Positions 55,163 through 64,000 of a DNA stretch of 64,000 bases are shown here, in pieces. A program made the position numbers and the translations under genes. The stretch is from Betaproteobacteria bacterium (GTDB lineage: Bacteria; Pseudomonadota; Gammaproteobacteria; Burkholderiales; Casimicrobiaceae), in the NCBI GenBank assembly GCA_016704895.1, contig JADIZG010000006.1, positions 52,166-116,165 on the forward strand, given 5' to 3'. The notes beneath the pieces were generated by a model that saw nothing but the letters and a program-made list of their open reading frames with translations, searched no databases and was not told where the DNA came from. Position 1 is the stretch's first letter, and each line of letters begins with the position of its first letter.

Positions 55163-55738
55163 ATGGTCCGACGCGATCCTCCACCGTTCCGCGATCCGGA
55201 CGCGCCCTGCGCCGCGATGCGCGCCGATTTGCGCGCCTGGGGCACCCTCGCGGCAGTCGGCACGATGATCGCGGTGTTCGCGATCCCGATCGGCGTCGCC
55301 CCGCCTGCGGGCGCCGCGATCCACAAATGCTCGGGCACGGACGGCGCGACGAGCTACCAGGACCGCCCCTGCGGACCGTCCGCGACCCCCGCCGATTTCG
55401 ACGGATCGACCGCACCGATGTCGGTCATGCCTTCTCCTCCCACGGGCGCGACCGTCGTCCGCCGGGAGCCGCCTGCACGAGCGGCTCGCGCCGACCGGGC
55501 GCGTCGTCCCGAGTCCCCGCGTCCAGGCAACCCCGCGGACCGCAAGCACCTGCGCGCCGGCATGAGCGAAGGCGAGGTGGTCGCGCGCATCGGCCCGCCC
55601 GACCTCACGACCGGCAAGGGGCGCCGCCTCGCGCGCTGGACCTGGATGCCAGTGTCCGGCGACCCCGACACGATCACCGTCGTGCTGTTCGACGTCGGGC
55701 GCATCGTCGAGATCGAGCGCACCGTCGTGAAGCGTTGA
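55163..55738 (+). CDS. DUF4124 protein with a SmpA-like C-terminal domain
   Basis: A 191-residue exported protein. An inner ATG at 55217 (MRADLRAWGTLAAVGTMIAV) gives the better signal peptide and may be the true start. The mature N-terminus is DUF4124 (IHKCSGTDGATSYQDRPCG, a disulfide-capable pair), followed by a Pro/Arg/Ala-rich linker. A C-terminal SmpA/OmlA-like module follows (LRAGMSEGEVVARIGPPDL, RRLARWTWMP, VVLFDVGRIVEIE). Function unknown; probably periplasmic. Confidence 0.78.
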   Translation: MVRRDPPPFRDPDAPCAAMRADLRAWGTLAAVGTMIAVFAIPIGVAPPAGAAIHKCSGTDGATSYQDRPCGPSATPADFDGSTAPMSVMPSPPTGATVVRREPPARAARADRARRPESPRPGNPADRKHLRAGMSEGEVVARIGPPDLTTGKGRRLARWTWMPVSGDPDTITVVLFDVGRIVEIERTVVKR

Positions 55739-55852
55739 TCCGACGCGCACCGGGACACCGGCGCGCACGACCCCGAAAGCCGTCGCGCGAACGGGCTCGA
55801 CGTCCTGTCCCCGTCTGCGATAAGGTCGGCGTCCCGACCCGGAGCCGGTTCC

Positions 55853-56305
55853 ATGCGCGTCGTCCTGCAGCGAGTCTCCCACGCAAGCGTGACTGTCGAG
55901 GGACGGGTCACCGGCGCGATCGGGCGCGGGCTGCTCGTGTTCGCGGGCGCAGCCGCCGACGACACCGCCGAGGACCGTGACTGGCTCGCACGCAAGGTCG
56001 TCCAGCTGCGAGTGTTCGAGGACGACGGGGGCGTGATGAACCGCTCGGTGGCCGACGTTGGCGGCGACCTGCTCGCGGTGTCGCAGTTCACGCTCTACGC
56101 GTCGACGCGGAAGGGCAACCGGCCATCGTGGTCGGGCGCGGCGCCGCCCGACGTCGCGCGGCCGATGTTCGACGCGTTCGTCGCGGCGCTCGCGCGCGAG
56201 CTCGGGCGCCCGGTCCCGACCGGCGTGTTCGGCGCCGACATGCAGGTCGCGCTGGTCAACGACGGGCCGGTGACGATCGCCATCGACAGCCGCTCGCGCG
56301 AGTGA
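55853..56305 (+). CDS. dtd: D-aminoacyl-tRNA deacylase
   Basis: A 150-residue enzyme that removes D-amino acids (and glycine from tRNA-Ala) from mischarged tRNA. The signature MRVVLQRVSHASVTVEGRVTG, the SQFTLYAST motif with the catalytic threonine, and the C-terminal VALVNDGPVTIAIDS with the cross-subunit Gly-Pro loop are intact. It ends five bases before a palindrome at the next promoter. Confidence 0.96.
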   Translation: MRVVLQRVSHASVTVEGRVTGAIGRGLLVFAGAAADDTAEDRDWLARKVVQLRVFEDDGGVMNRSVADVGGDLLAVSQFTLYASTRKGNRPSWSGAAPPDVARPMFDAFVAALARELGRPVPTGVFGADMQVALVNDGPVTIAIDSRSRE

Positions 56306-56309
56306 GGCC

Positions 56310-56339
56310 GGAAGCCGCCCCGCTATACTGGCGGCTTCC
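56310..56339. promoter_or_regulatory. Palindrome around a -10 box before the exporter operon
   Basis: A perfect inverted repeat (GGAAGCCGCC, 10 bases, GGCGGCTTCC) encloses TATACT (56324-56329), 12 bases before the ATG at 56342. It may be a repressor operator over the promoter, or a terminator-like hairpin for dtd. Confidence 0.55.
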
Positions 56340-56341
56340 CG

Positions 56342-57543
56342 ATGTCCCTCCCCCGCCCTCCCCGCTGGCTCGTCGGCGTCGCCGCGCTCGTCGCCGTCGC
56401 CCTGGCGGTGCTCGCCTTCCGTTCGCTGCAGGGTCGCGCCGTCGACGTCGTGCCCGCGACGACGACTCGCCTCAAGCAGTCGGTCGTCGTGTCGGGCCGC
56501 GTCCTCGCGCCGGCGAAGGTCGAGATCGGCGCGACGATCACCGGCCGGATCGCGTCGGTCGCCGTCGACGACGGCGACCGCGTCGCGGCGGGCCAGGTCG
56601 TCGTCGTGCTCGAGTCCGACGAGCTCGCGGCCGCGCTCGCGCAGGCCCAGTCGAGCGTGCGCGCCGCCGAAAGCCGCATCCGCCAGTGGCGGAGCGTTGG
56701 CGCGCCCAACGCGCGCGAGCAGCTCGCGCAGGCCGAGGCGAACGCGCGCCTTGCCGAGAGCGAGCACGCGCGCCAGAGCGCCCTGTTCGCGCAGGGGTTC
56801 ATCGGCCAGGCGCGGCTGGACGAGTCGCGGCGCTCGCTTTCCGTCGCGCAGTCGCAGCTCGCCGCCGCCCGCTCGACCGCCGAGGCGAACCGGGACGACG
56901 GCGCGGAGCGCCAGATCCTCGAAGACCAGCTCGCGACCGCGCGCGCCGCGCGCGCGACGCCGCGGCCGCCAAGCTCGCGCAGACGCGGATCGTCGCGCCG
57001 GCGGCCGGCGTCGTGCTCGAGCGGTCGGCGGAGCCCGGCGACATCGCGCAGCCCGGCCGCACCGCGATGACGCTCGCCCTCGACGGCGCGACGCGGCTCG
57101 TCGCGCCGATCGACGAGAAGAACCTCGCGGTGCTCAAGCCCGGCCAGGCGGCGCGCGTTTCCGCCGACGCCTTTCCCGCCACGCGCTTCGACGCGGTGCT
57201 CGACACGCTCTCGCCCGGCATCGACGTCCAGCGCGGCACCGTCGAGGCGAAGTTCCGCGTCCCCGCGCCCCCCCCCTTCCTGCGCTCCGACATGACGGTG
57301 TCGATCGACATCGCGGTCGCGGACAAGGAAAGCGCGCTCGTCGTGCCGGCCGCCGCGCTGCGCGAGGCCTCGTCCCCGGAACCGTCGGTGCTCGTGCTGC
57401 GCGACGGTGTCGCGACGCGCGCGGGGGTGAAGACCGGCGCGCGCACGTCCTCGCAGGTCGAGATCCTCGCCGGCCTCTCGGCGGGCGAGCTCGTGATCAC
57501 CGAATCGACGGTCGCGCCGGGCGACCGCGTGCGCGCGCGCTGA
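56342..57543 (+). CDS. Periplasmic adaptor (membrane fusion protein) of an ABC exporter, frameshifted
   Basis: An HlyD/MacA-type adaptor anchored by one N-terminal helix (WLVGVAALVAVALAVLAF). Then come the barrel-sandwich half VVVSGRVLAPAKVEIGATITGRI, a coiled-coil hairpin (AREQLAQAEANARLAESEHARQ), and after a shift at about 56955-56975 in a CG run, AKLAQTRIVAPAAGVVLERSAEPGDIAQPG. The beta-barrel region VSIDIAVADKESALVVPAAALRE closes it. The corrected length is about 400 residues. It links an inner-membrane ABC exporter to the outer membrane. The permease gene begins one base after its stop. Confidence 0.85.
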
Positions 57544-57544
57544 C

Positions 57545-58774
57545 ATGCCGTTCGAGTGGATCGTCGCGCTGCGCTTCCTTCGCGAAGGTCGGCTGCAGAC
57601 GGCGCTGATCGTGGGCGGCGCCGGCGCGGGCGTCGCCGTCGTGCTGTTCATCACCGCGCTCGTCAGCGGCCTGCAGGCCAACACGATCAAGCGGGTGCTG
57701 GGGACCCAGGCGCACATCGTGATCCGGCCGCTCGAGGAAGTCGCGCGGCCGCAGCGCGAGGCCGGCGCCGGCGAGGTCGTGATGCCGCGCGTCGAGGCCC
57801 GCGCGCAGCGGCTGCGCTCGATCGATCAGTGGCAGGCGCTCGAGCCGGTGCTCGACGCGATGCCCGGGATCACCGCGGTGTCGCCGATGGTGTCCGGCCC
57901 GGCGTTCGCTTTGCGGGGCGACGCGTCGAAGTCGATCGCGATCTTCGGCGTCGATCCGGCACGCTACGACCGCATCGTCGCGGTGGGAGAGAAGCTCGTC
58001 GGAGGCGCGTTCCGGCTCGGCCCCGACGACGCGGTGATCGGCAAGGAGCTCGCGAAGGACCTCGGGCTCGCCGTCGGCGACCGATTCCGCACGCTGACGG
58101 CCGAGACCGACTCGCCGGTGACCCAGACCTTCGTCGTCTCCGGCATCGTCGACCTCGGCGTGCGCGACCTGAACCGCCGGACCGTCTACGTCGCGTTCCG
58201 CACCGCGCAGACGCTGCTGTCGCTGCCCGGCGGCGCCTCGCAGATCGACCTCAAGGTCGACGACCTGTTCGGCGCCGAGACCATCGCGCGGGGACTCGAG
58301 GCGCGGACCGGCCTCACCGTCGAGTCGTGGATGCGCACGAACGAGCAGCTGCTCGCCGCGATCAACGCGCAGAACGTCTCGACCGGCACGATCCGCACGT
58401 TCGTCGCGCTGATCGTCGCCGTGGGCATCGCGAGCGTGCTCGTCGTCTGGGTCGTCCAGAAGCGGCGCGAGATCGGCATCCTGCGCGCGATGGGCGCCTC
58501 GCGCGGAAGCGTCCAGCGGGTCTTCCTGCTGCAGGGCGCGATGGTGGCGGTCGCGGGATCGCTGCTCGGCAGCGCGCTCGGCTCCGGGATGATCGCGGCG
58601 TTCACGAGGATCGTCCGCAACGCCGACGGCACGCCGCTCTTCGACGCGATCGCGGTGCCCGGCTGGCTCTACGCGTCGGCGGTCGGCGGCGCGATCGTCG
58701 GAGGAATCGTCGCGGCGATGCTGCCCGCGCGCGCGGCGGCGAAGCTCGATCCGGCGCAGGCGATCAGGATGTAG
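57545..58774 (+). CDS. ABC transporter permease (FtsX/MacB/DevC type)
   Basis: A 409-residue permease with one N-terminal and three C-terminal transmembrane helices around a large periplasmic domain (about residues 45-270). Features are FLREGRLQTALIVGGAGAGVAVVLFI, GVDPARYDRI and the FtsX core VVWVVQKRREIGILRAMGASRGSVQRVFLLQGAMVAVAGSLLGSALG, ending in PARAAAKLDPAQAIRM. Such permeases act in mechanotransmission, export or lipoprotein release. With the adaptor and ATPase it forms a complete tripartite inner-membrane part. Confidence 0.9.
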   Translation: MPFEWIVALRFLREGRLQTALIVGGAGAGVAVVLFITALVSGLQANTIKRVLGTQAHIVIRPLEEVARPQREAGAGEVVMPRVEARAQRLRSIDQWQALEPVLDAMPGITAVSPMVSGPAFALRGDASKSIAIFGVDPARYDRIVAVGEKLVGGAFRLGPDDAVIGKELAKDLGLAVGDRFRTLTAETDSPVTQTFVVSGIVDLGVRDLNRRTVYVAFRTAQTLLSLPGGASQIDLKVDDLFGAETIARGLEARTGLTVESWMRTNEQLLAAINAQNVSTGTIRTFVALIVAVGIASVLVVWVVQKRREIGILRAMGASRGSVQRVFLLQGAMVAVAGSLLGSALGSGMIAAFTRIVRNADGTPLFDAIAVPGWLYASAVGGAIVGGIVAAMLPARAAAKLDPAQAIRM

Positions 58775-58787
58775 CGCGGGACAGGCG

Positions 58788-59504
<717 letters not shown>

Positions 59505-59518
59505 GCGGCCTTCACGCC

Positions 59519-60449
59519 TCAAGCGCGCGGTGGTGCGTGCCGGTGCCTGCCGAGGGCGCCCTGCCACAGGAACCCGGCGACGTTCGCGAGCTGCCACATG
59601 CACAGGAGCGCCAGCGCGCCGATCGCGACGCCGGGCCGCCCGGCGGCAACGGGGCGACGAAAGACCTTCGCGTAGTAGCCGAGGTCCGGAACGAACCGCG
59701 GTGCGCCCGGCGGAAGCGTTCGCGGTGGAGGCGACAGGCGCCGCGTCCGTAGCCGGGCTGGCGCCAAAGCCGCGGCGACAGGACGGCCGGTGCGACCTTC
59801 GCCAGGGGCGCGCGAACGAGCGGGCGCCCCTCGCGCAACCAGCGATCGCAAAGGTCACGGTCCTCCGCGGTTCGGAACGCCTCGTCGAAGCCGCCGATCG
59901 ACGCGAAGGCGTCGGCCCGGAGCGCCAGATTGTTCGACGGGAAGAACCTGAGATCGTCGCCGCCGGCGTGCAGGTGCTCGATGGCGACGTCGACGATCGC
60001 ATGGCTCGCCACCGAGCACGCGCTGTGCTCGAGCGCGTTCGTCGTCGTGCCGCCGCAAAGCGCCTCCGGGTCGCGCGCGAGCGCAGCCGCGATCGCCGAG
60101 AGCCAGTCGCTCGCCGGCCTGCAGTCGTCGTCGGTGAACGCGAGGATCTCGCCGGTGGCGGCACGCGCGCCGGCGTTTCGCGCCGCCGGCCCTGCGTTCC
60201 TGGCGCAGCCAGCGGATGCGCATCCCGGGTCCGCCGCGCCCGCCCACGGAACCACGGGCGGGTCGCTGCCGTCGTCGACGACGACGACCTCGTAGCGGTC
60301 GCGCGGGTAGTCGAGCGCCGCCAGCGCTTCCAGACAGCCGCGAAGCTCCTGCGGGCGGCCGAACGTCGGGACGACGACCGAGATCGACGGCCGGCCCTCC
60401 GGGCCGTGCCCTGCTCGACCCGCGCGCGCGCCGCATCCGGGGCGCGCAC
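59519..60449 (-). CDS. Family 2 glycosyltransferase, frameshifted
   Basis: GT-A enzyme: SISVVVPTFGRPQELRGCLEAL, VVVVDDGSDPP, ARNAGARAATGEILAFTDDDCRPASDW (DDD metal motif), FFPSNNLALRADAFASIGGFDEAFRTAEDRDLCDRW. Near 59740 the frame shifts; the tail (FVPDLGYYAKVFRRPVAAGR and a hydrophobic helix ALALLCMWQLANVAGFLW) follows in the next frame to 59519. The N-terminal codons before SISVVVP are also in a different frame (shift near 60405), so the GTG at 60449 is a guess. It follows the oxidoreductase gene by two bases. Confidence 0.78.
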
Positions 60450-60451
60450 GA

Positions 60452-61512
60452 TCAGCCCGCGCCACGCGCACGCTGGCCGGTGGTCGCCGACTCGGCCGCG
60501 GCCAGCACGACGGCGAGGGCGCGCCGGCCATCGTCGAGCGTCGGCTCCGGGGCGTCCCTGCGCGGATCGCGTCGACGAAATGCCGCCACTGGTCGCGGTA
60601 GGTCTTCGCCAGGCGCCGCCTGCGCGTCGCGCACCGCGGCACTCGGCGCGAATCGCAGCGCCGCACGGACGCGCGCGCGCCCGTCGCCCGCCACGGCATC
60701 CGGCGACGCGGTCTCGTAGCCGTCGAACCGGTAGAGCGACAGCGCCACCGAGCCCCCGTTCCCGAACACGGCGACGTCGTCGGTCCGGCTCGTGCGCTCG
60801 GCGAACGCTGCCGTCGCGAGCGCGCCGCGGCCCATCCGCGCGACGATCACCGCCGACTCGTCCTCGCGCTCGCCGGTCCGCGCGTAGGCGAACACCTCGT
60901 CGACCTCGTCGCCGGTGAGCCAGCGCCACAGGTCGACGTGGTGGATCGCGAGCTCCATCAGCACGCCCCCGCCCGTGGCGCGCCGTTCGTGCCACGCCGG
61001 CACGGTGGCGTGGAAGCTCGTGAGCCGGCTCTGCACGACGTCGATCGCGCCCAGTTCGCCGCGCCGGATCGCGTCGCGCGCCCGCTGCGCCTGCGCGTGC
61101 CGGCGGCTGTTGAACCCGACCATCGCGCACACGCCCGCCCGCGCGGCTGCGTCGACCATGCGGTCGCAGTCCGGAAGCGAGAGCGCCAGCGGCTTCTCGA
61201 CGAAGACGTGCTTGCCTGCGCCGATCGCCGCGAGCGCGACCTCCGCGTGCGCCTGCGCGGGGACGCAGACCGCGATCGCATCGAGCGTCGGGTCGTCGAC
61301 GAGCTCGCGGTAGTCGGCGGCGGTGCGATCGGGGCCGACGCGGTCGGCGACGCGCCGCAGCGCGCCCGCGTCGGTGTCGGCCAGCGCGGCGATGCGCACC
61401 CCCGAGGGTCGCGAGCGGGAGGTGCAGCGGCCGTCGCACGTCCGCAGCCGACGACGCCGACGCGCACGATGCGTCCGCGGTCCGGTCCGTCGCGATCGGC
61501 GCGCGTACTCAT
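60452..61512 (-). CDS. Gfo/Idh/MocA family oxidoreductase, several frameshifts
   Basis: The N-terminus MSTRADRDGPDRGRIVRVGVVGCGRATA gives the NAD(P)-binding Rossmann turn. After a shift near 61430 come VRIAALADTDAGALRRVADRVG, AVCVPAQAHAEVALAAIGAGKHVFVEKPLALS (EKP catalytic lysine), MVGFNSRRHAQAQRARDAI and GGGVLMELAIHHVDLWRWLTG (metal or substrate HHxD segment). A stretch near 60560-60620 reads YRDQWRHFVDAIRAGT in another frame before TLDDGRRALAVVLAA. It probably oxidises a nucleotide or lipid-linked sugar for the two flanking glycosyltransferases. ATG overlaps the previous stop (ATGA). Confidence 0.8.
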
Positions 61513-62500
61513 GCCGGCCAGAGCTCGCGCCGCTCGTCCGGTCGCACGTGACGCGCGCGGTGGAACTCGTAGCGGGCGACCCGGTCGGCCGCGCGTCCCG
61601 CCCCGAAGGCATAGCCGACCATCTGTCCCAGGCCGTCCATCGCGAGCCCGGCGACGAGCGCGTGCAGGCACGACCAGGGGCGCGGTGTCCCGGCCGCGCG
61701 CGCGCCTCGCGCCAGATTCGGGCGAGGCGCACCGCCGGGATGAGCGGCGAACCGGCAACGTAGACGACCCGCCGCCATCGCGGCATGCGGCTCGCGCGCA
61801 ATCCGGCGAAAAGCCTGCCGTAGTGATACTGCGCCGGCAACCACGAGCGCCACAGCGAGAAGTTCGCGTGCGCGATCCGCGCCGACGGCTCGAGCCAGAG
61901 CCGCTGGCCCTGCGATCGAAGCTCCCAATGGAGCAGGGTTTCCGCGTCCAGCATCGTGCCGAGGCGCTCGCCGAAGCCGAGCAGGACGTCGCGCTTGTAG
62001 CTCGTGTTGTGGCCCGGCAGGAACGGCACCTCGCGCGCGCCGCGGGGTGAGCCAGGGACCGTAGCCGATCAGGAGGTCGGCGCGGCTCACCGCGCTCCCG
62101 GGGTTCGCGTTGCGGACGGAGGGTCCCACCGCGGCCCAGGGACCTTCGTGCGCGGCGATCAGGCGCTCCGCCCAGTCCGGGTCCGGGAATGCGTGGTCCT
62201 CCGCCAGCGCGACGATCGGCGCGGGGCGCCGCCCTCCGCGTTGCCGGCCCGATCGAGCCGATGGCCCCGCCTCGACCGGACGACGCGCGCGAACGACGCG
62301 AGCAGCGCCCCGTCGGCGTCGAGGCGCGCGAGCGAGGGGGCGACGACGACGAGCTCGAGCGCGTCGCGCGCCGTCTGGCGCGCGAGGCACTCCACCGTGC
62401 GCCGGATCGTCGCGAACGTGTCGGGCGTGACGATCACGACCGACATCCGCGGCGCGCCCGGGTCGGTCGTCGGCGCGCCGCGTCGCGACGCCGCGGACAT
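61509..62500 (-). CDS. Family 2 glycosyltransferase, multiple frameshifts
   Basis: Pieces in consecutive frames assemble into one protein of about 330 residues: MSVVIVTPDTFATIRRTVECLARQ and LELVVVAPSL, then IVALAEDHAFPDPDWAERLIAAHEGPWAAVGPSV (AEDHAFP metal motif; shift near 62235). FLPGHNTSYKRDVLLGFGERLGTMLDAETLLHWEL follows (shift near 62040), then a membrane-associated tail with GLGQMVGYAFGAGRAADRVARYEFHR (shift near 61690). The start at 62500 shares a base with the dps stop (TGATG). It belongs to a three-gene glycan unit downstream of dps. Confidence 0.75.
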
Positions 62501-63015
62501 CAACCTTCGAGCAGGCTGCGCAGCATCCAGGCGTTCTTCTCGTGGATCTGCATGCGCTGGGTCAGGAGATCGGCGGTCGGCTCGTCGCTCGCCGCGTCGA
62601 CCGCGGGGAACACCTTGCGCGCCGTGCGGACGACCGCCTCGTTGCCCTCGACCAGCAGGCGCACCATGTCCTCCGCCTTCGGCTGGCCCGCGGTCTCGCC
62701 GATCGACGCGAGCTTCGCGTACTCGCCGAGCGTCGCCGGCGCCGGGTGGCCGAGCGAGCGGATGCGCTCGGCGATCGCGTCGAGCGCGAGCCAGAGCTCG
62801 TTGTACTGCGTCTCGAACATGAGATGCAGCGTGTTGAACATCGGGCCGGTCACGTTCCAGTGGAAGTTGTGCGTCTTCAGGTACACGGTGAACGTGTCGG
62901 CCAGGAGCTGCGAGAGCCCCTGCGCGATCTTCGCCCGGTCCTTCGCCGAGATGCCGGTGTCCATCGGCGGCGCGCCCGACGCCGCCCCGAGCCCGCCCTT
63001 CGCTTTCTTCGCCAT
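62500..63015 (-). CDS. dps: Dps-family DNA-binding ferritin-like protein
   Basis: A 171-residue protein with the Dps ferroxidase segment THNFHWNVTGPMFNTLHLMFETQYNELWLALDAIAERIRSLG and the C-terminal QMQIHEKNAWMLRSLLEG. The Lys-rich N-terminus (MAKKAKGG) may bind DNA. Dps dodecamers oxidise and store iron and protect DNA from peroxide. The start follows AGGGAGAG. Confidence 0.95.
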   Translation of the reverse strand: MAKKAKGGLGAASGAPPMDTGISAKDRAKIAQGLSQLLADTFTVYLKTHNFHWNVTGPMFNTLHLMFETQYNELWLALDAIAERIRSLGHPAPATLGEYAKLASIGETAGQPKAEDMVRLLVEGNEAVVRTARKVFPAVDAASDEPTADLLTQRMQIHEKNAWMLRSLLEG

Positions 63016-63159
63016 GATCGATCTCTCCCTTGCGGTGGATACCCACGCCTCTACCGTTCCCGGTGACGCGTCCCTCCCCGATCATATGCGGATGCCCGCC
63101 GGGCGTTCAAGGTATCGCCCGAATCGGGTCGACCGACGGCCACGAATGCGCGCGGCAGA

Positions 63160-63558
63160 TCACCCCTTGTCGACCGACAGCCGCCCCGGCCCCATCGCGT
63201 AGACCATCAGCAGGCCGCCCATGATCGCCAGGTTCTTCCAGAACGCCAGGAAGTCGACCATCTGCTTGTCTGCAGGCAGCTGCCAGTAGGCGTGGAAGAT
63301 GAACGTCGTCGGGATCAGGAACACGAAGATCGCCAGCGCGGCGAGGCGCGCCTTGTAGCCGGCGACGAGCATGAGGCCCGCGCCCAGCTCGACCGCGATC
63401 GCGATCGCCGCGCCGACTTCCGGCAGCGGCAACCCCTTGCTCGCGATGTAGCTCGCCGTGCCGGCGAACCCGCCGATCTTGCTGAAGCCCGACATCACGA
63501 AGATGCCCGCGAGCAGGATGCGCCCGACGAGCGCCGCCCAGTCCCTGGTTGAAGTCAT
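63160..63558 (-). CDS. DoxX family membrane protein
   Basis: A 132-residue protein with four predicted transmembrane helices and the DoxX pattern VGRILLAGIFVMSGFSKIGGF, AIAVELGAGLMLVAGYKARLAALAIFVFLIPTTFIFHAYW and FWKNLAIMGGLLMVYAMGPG. The family occurs with oxidative-stress or quinone-linked functions. It lies between pirin and dps on the same strand, fitting a stress-related grouping. Confidence 0.9.
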   Translation of the reverse strand: MTSTRDWAALVGRILLAGIFVMSGFSKIGGFAGTASYIASKGLPLPEVGAAIAIAVELGAGLMLVAGYKARLAALAIFVFLIPTTFIFHAYWQLPADKQMVDFLAFWKNLAIMGGLLMVYAMGPGRLSVDKG

Positions 63559-63595
63559 GGAGTCTCCTCCTGGTTGAGAGATTCGTTGCCCCGCC

Positions 63596-64000
63596 TCATG
63601 GCAGGTCGAACAGCAGCGCTTCGGCGTGCGCGCCGCCGTCCATGCGCACCGAGGGTTCCCCGGCGAGCTTCACCGCGTCGCCCGCGCCCAGCGCGACGCC
63701 GTTGACGCGAACCTCGCCCCTCGCGACGTGCACGTAGGCGCGGCGGCCCGGTGCGAGCGGATGTTCGACCGTCTCGGCGCCGTCGAGCATCGTCGCATAG
63801 ACGCTCGCGTCCTGGTGGATCGTCACCGCCGCGCCCGAGCCCGCGGGTCCGGCGACCAGCGCGAGCCGGCCCCGCTTCGCCTCGTCGGGCACGCGCACCT
63901 GCTCGTAGCCCGGGTCGATGCCGCGCAGCGCCGGTTCGATCCAGATCTGCAGGAAGTGCACGCGCGCGTCGCGCGACGGGTTCATCTCGCTGTGCATCAC
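63596..64000 (-). CDS. Pirin-like bicupin protein, C-terminal part
   Basis: The 134 codons inside the window cover the end of the first cupin and the second: MHSEMNPSRDARVHFLQIWI (the HxE metal pair of pirin, seen as H-S-E), QDASVYATMLDGAETVEHPL, AYVHVARGEVRVNGVALGAGDAVKL. The gene begins beyond 64000. Bacterial YhaK/YhhW pirins can act as quercetin dioxygenases. Ends 38 bases before doxX. Confidence 0.88.
   Translation of the reverse strand: MMHSEMNPSRDARVHFLQIWIEPALRGIDPGYEQVRVPDEAKRGRLALVAGPAGSGAAVTIHQDASVYATMLDGAETVEHPLAPGRRAYVHVARGEVRVNGVALGAGDAVKLAGEPSVRMDGGAHAEALLFDLP

Overview
The window is a very GC-rich chromosomal segment of a betaproteobacterium, most likely Burkholderiales or a close relative. 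The evidence is the tpiA-secG-tRNA-Leu(GAG)-nuoA order, the rpsF-priB-rpsR-rplI ribosomal operon, a class I PHA synthase, a tripartite tricarboxylate (Tct) transporter with a Bug-type binding protein, and DUF4124 and DUF2799 proteins. No phage, insertion sequence or CRISPR array was seen.

Layout. 1-4297 (minus): start of the nuo operon (nuoABCD and the first codons of nuoE), tRNA-Leu, secG and tpiA. 4099-7586 (minus): a tctCBA carboxylate uptake operon with a recognisable promoter and operator. 7726-14289 (minus): an oligopeptide-type ABC importer (SBP, two permeases, two ATPases) followed by an N-formylglutamate amidohydrolase-like gene. 14418-17983: a PaaK-like adenylate-forming enzyme divergent from phaC. 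18003-23242 (minus): a branched-chain amino-acid type ABC importer (livFGHM and binding protein). 23711-26863: enoyl-CoA hydratase, acyl-CoA synthetase and a divergent PduO-type cobalamin adenosyltransferase. 27131-30834 (minus): a small exported protein, an FAH-family hydrolase, cysS and a GNAT acetyltransferase. 30901-36308 (plus): an O-GlcNAc-transferase-like TPR glycosyltransferase, two exported proteins, an ArnD-like deacetylase and Bcp. 36379-39656: methyltransferase, AraC regulator and an orphan binding protein, lying between bcp and phoH. 39938-41440: a PIN-PhoH ATPase. 41590-50849: a glycan region in which GtrB, GtrA, two SEC-C/TPR/WbsX modules, an epimerase, a GT4 and a StrF-type glycosyltransferase surround dnaB. 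50969-52473: rpsF-priB-rpsR-rplI. 52715-59504: aminopeptidase, aminotransferase, a DUF4124 protein, dtd and a MacA/DevB-DevC-type ABC exporter. 59519-64000 (minus): pirin, DoxX, dps and a second glycan group (GT2, Gfo/Idh/MocA oxidoreductase, GT2).

The nutrient-uptake genes (tct, oligopeptide, liv), the acyl-CoA enzymes and PHA synthase suggest an organism that scavenges organic acids, peptides and amino acids and stores carbon as polyester. Three glycan loci, a soluble OGT-like protein and an ArnD homologue suggest an elaborate cell surface.

Data quality matters here. About a dozen genes, including the essential nuoD, are broken by one- or two-base shifts in GC-rich runs, and several neighbouring genes run together without stop codons (tctA into tpiA, dppB-dppC, a glycosyltransferase-dnaB). 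The density and placement point to consensus indel errors rather than wholesale decay, so apparent fusions and pseudogenes need read-level confirmation. For such genes the coordinates given span the reconstructed gene.
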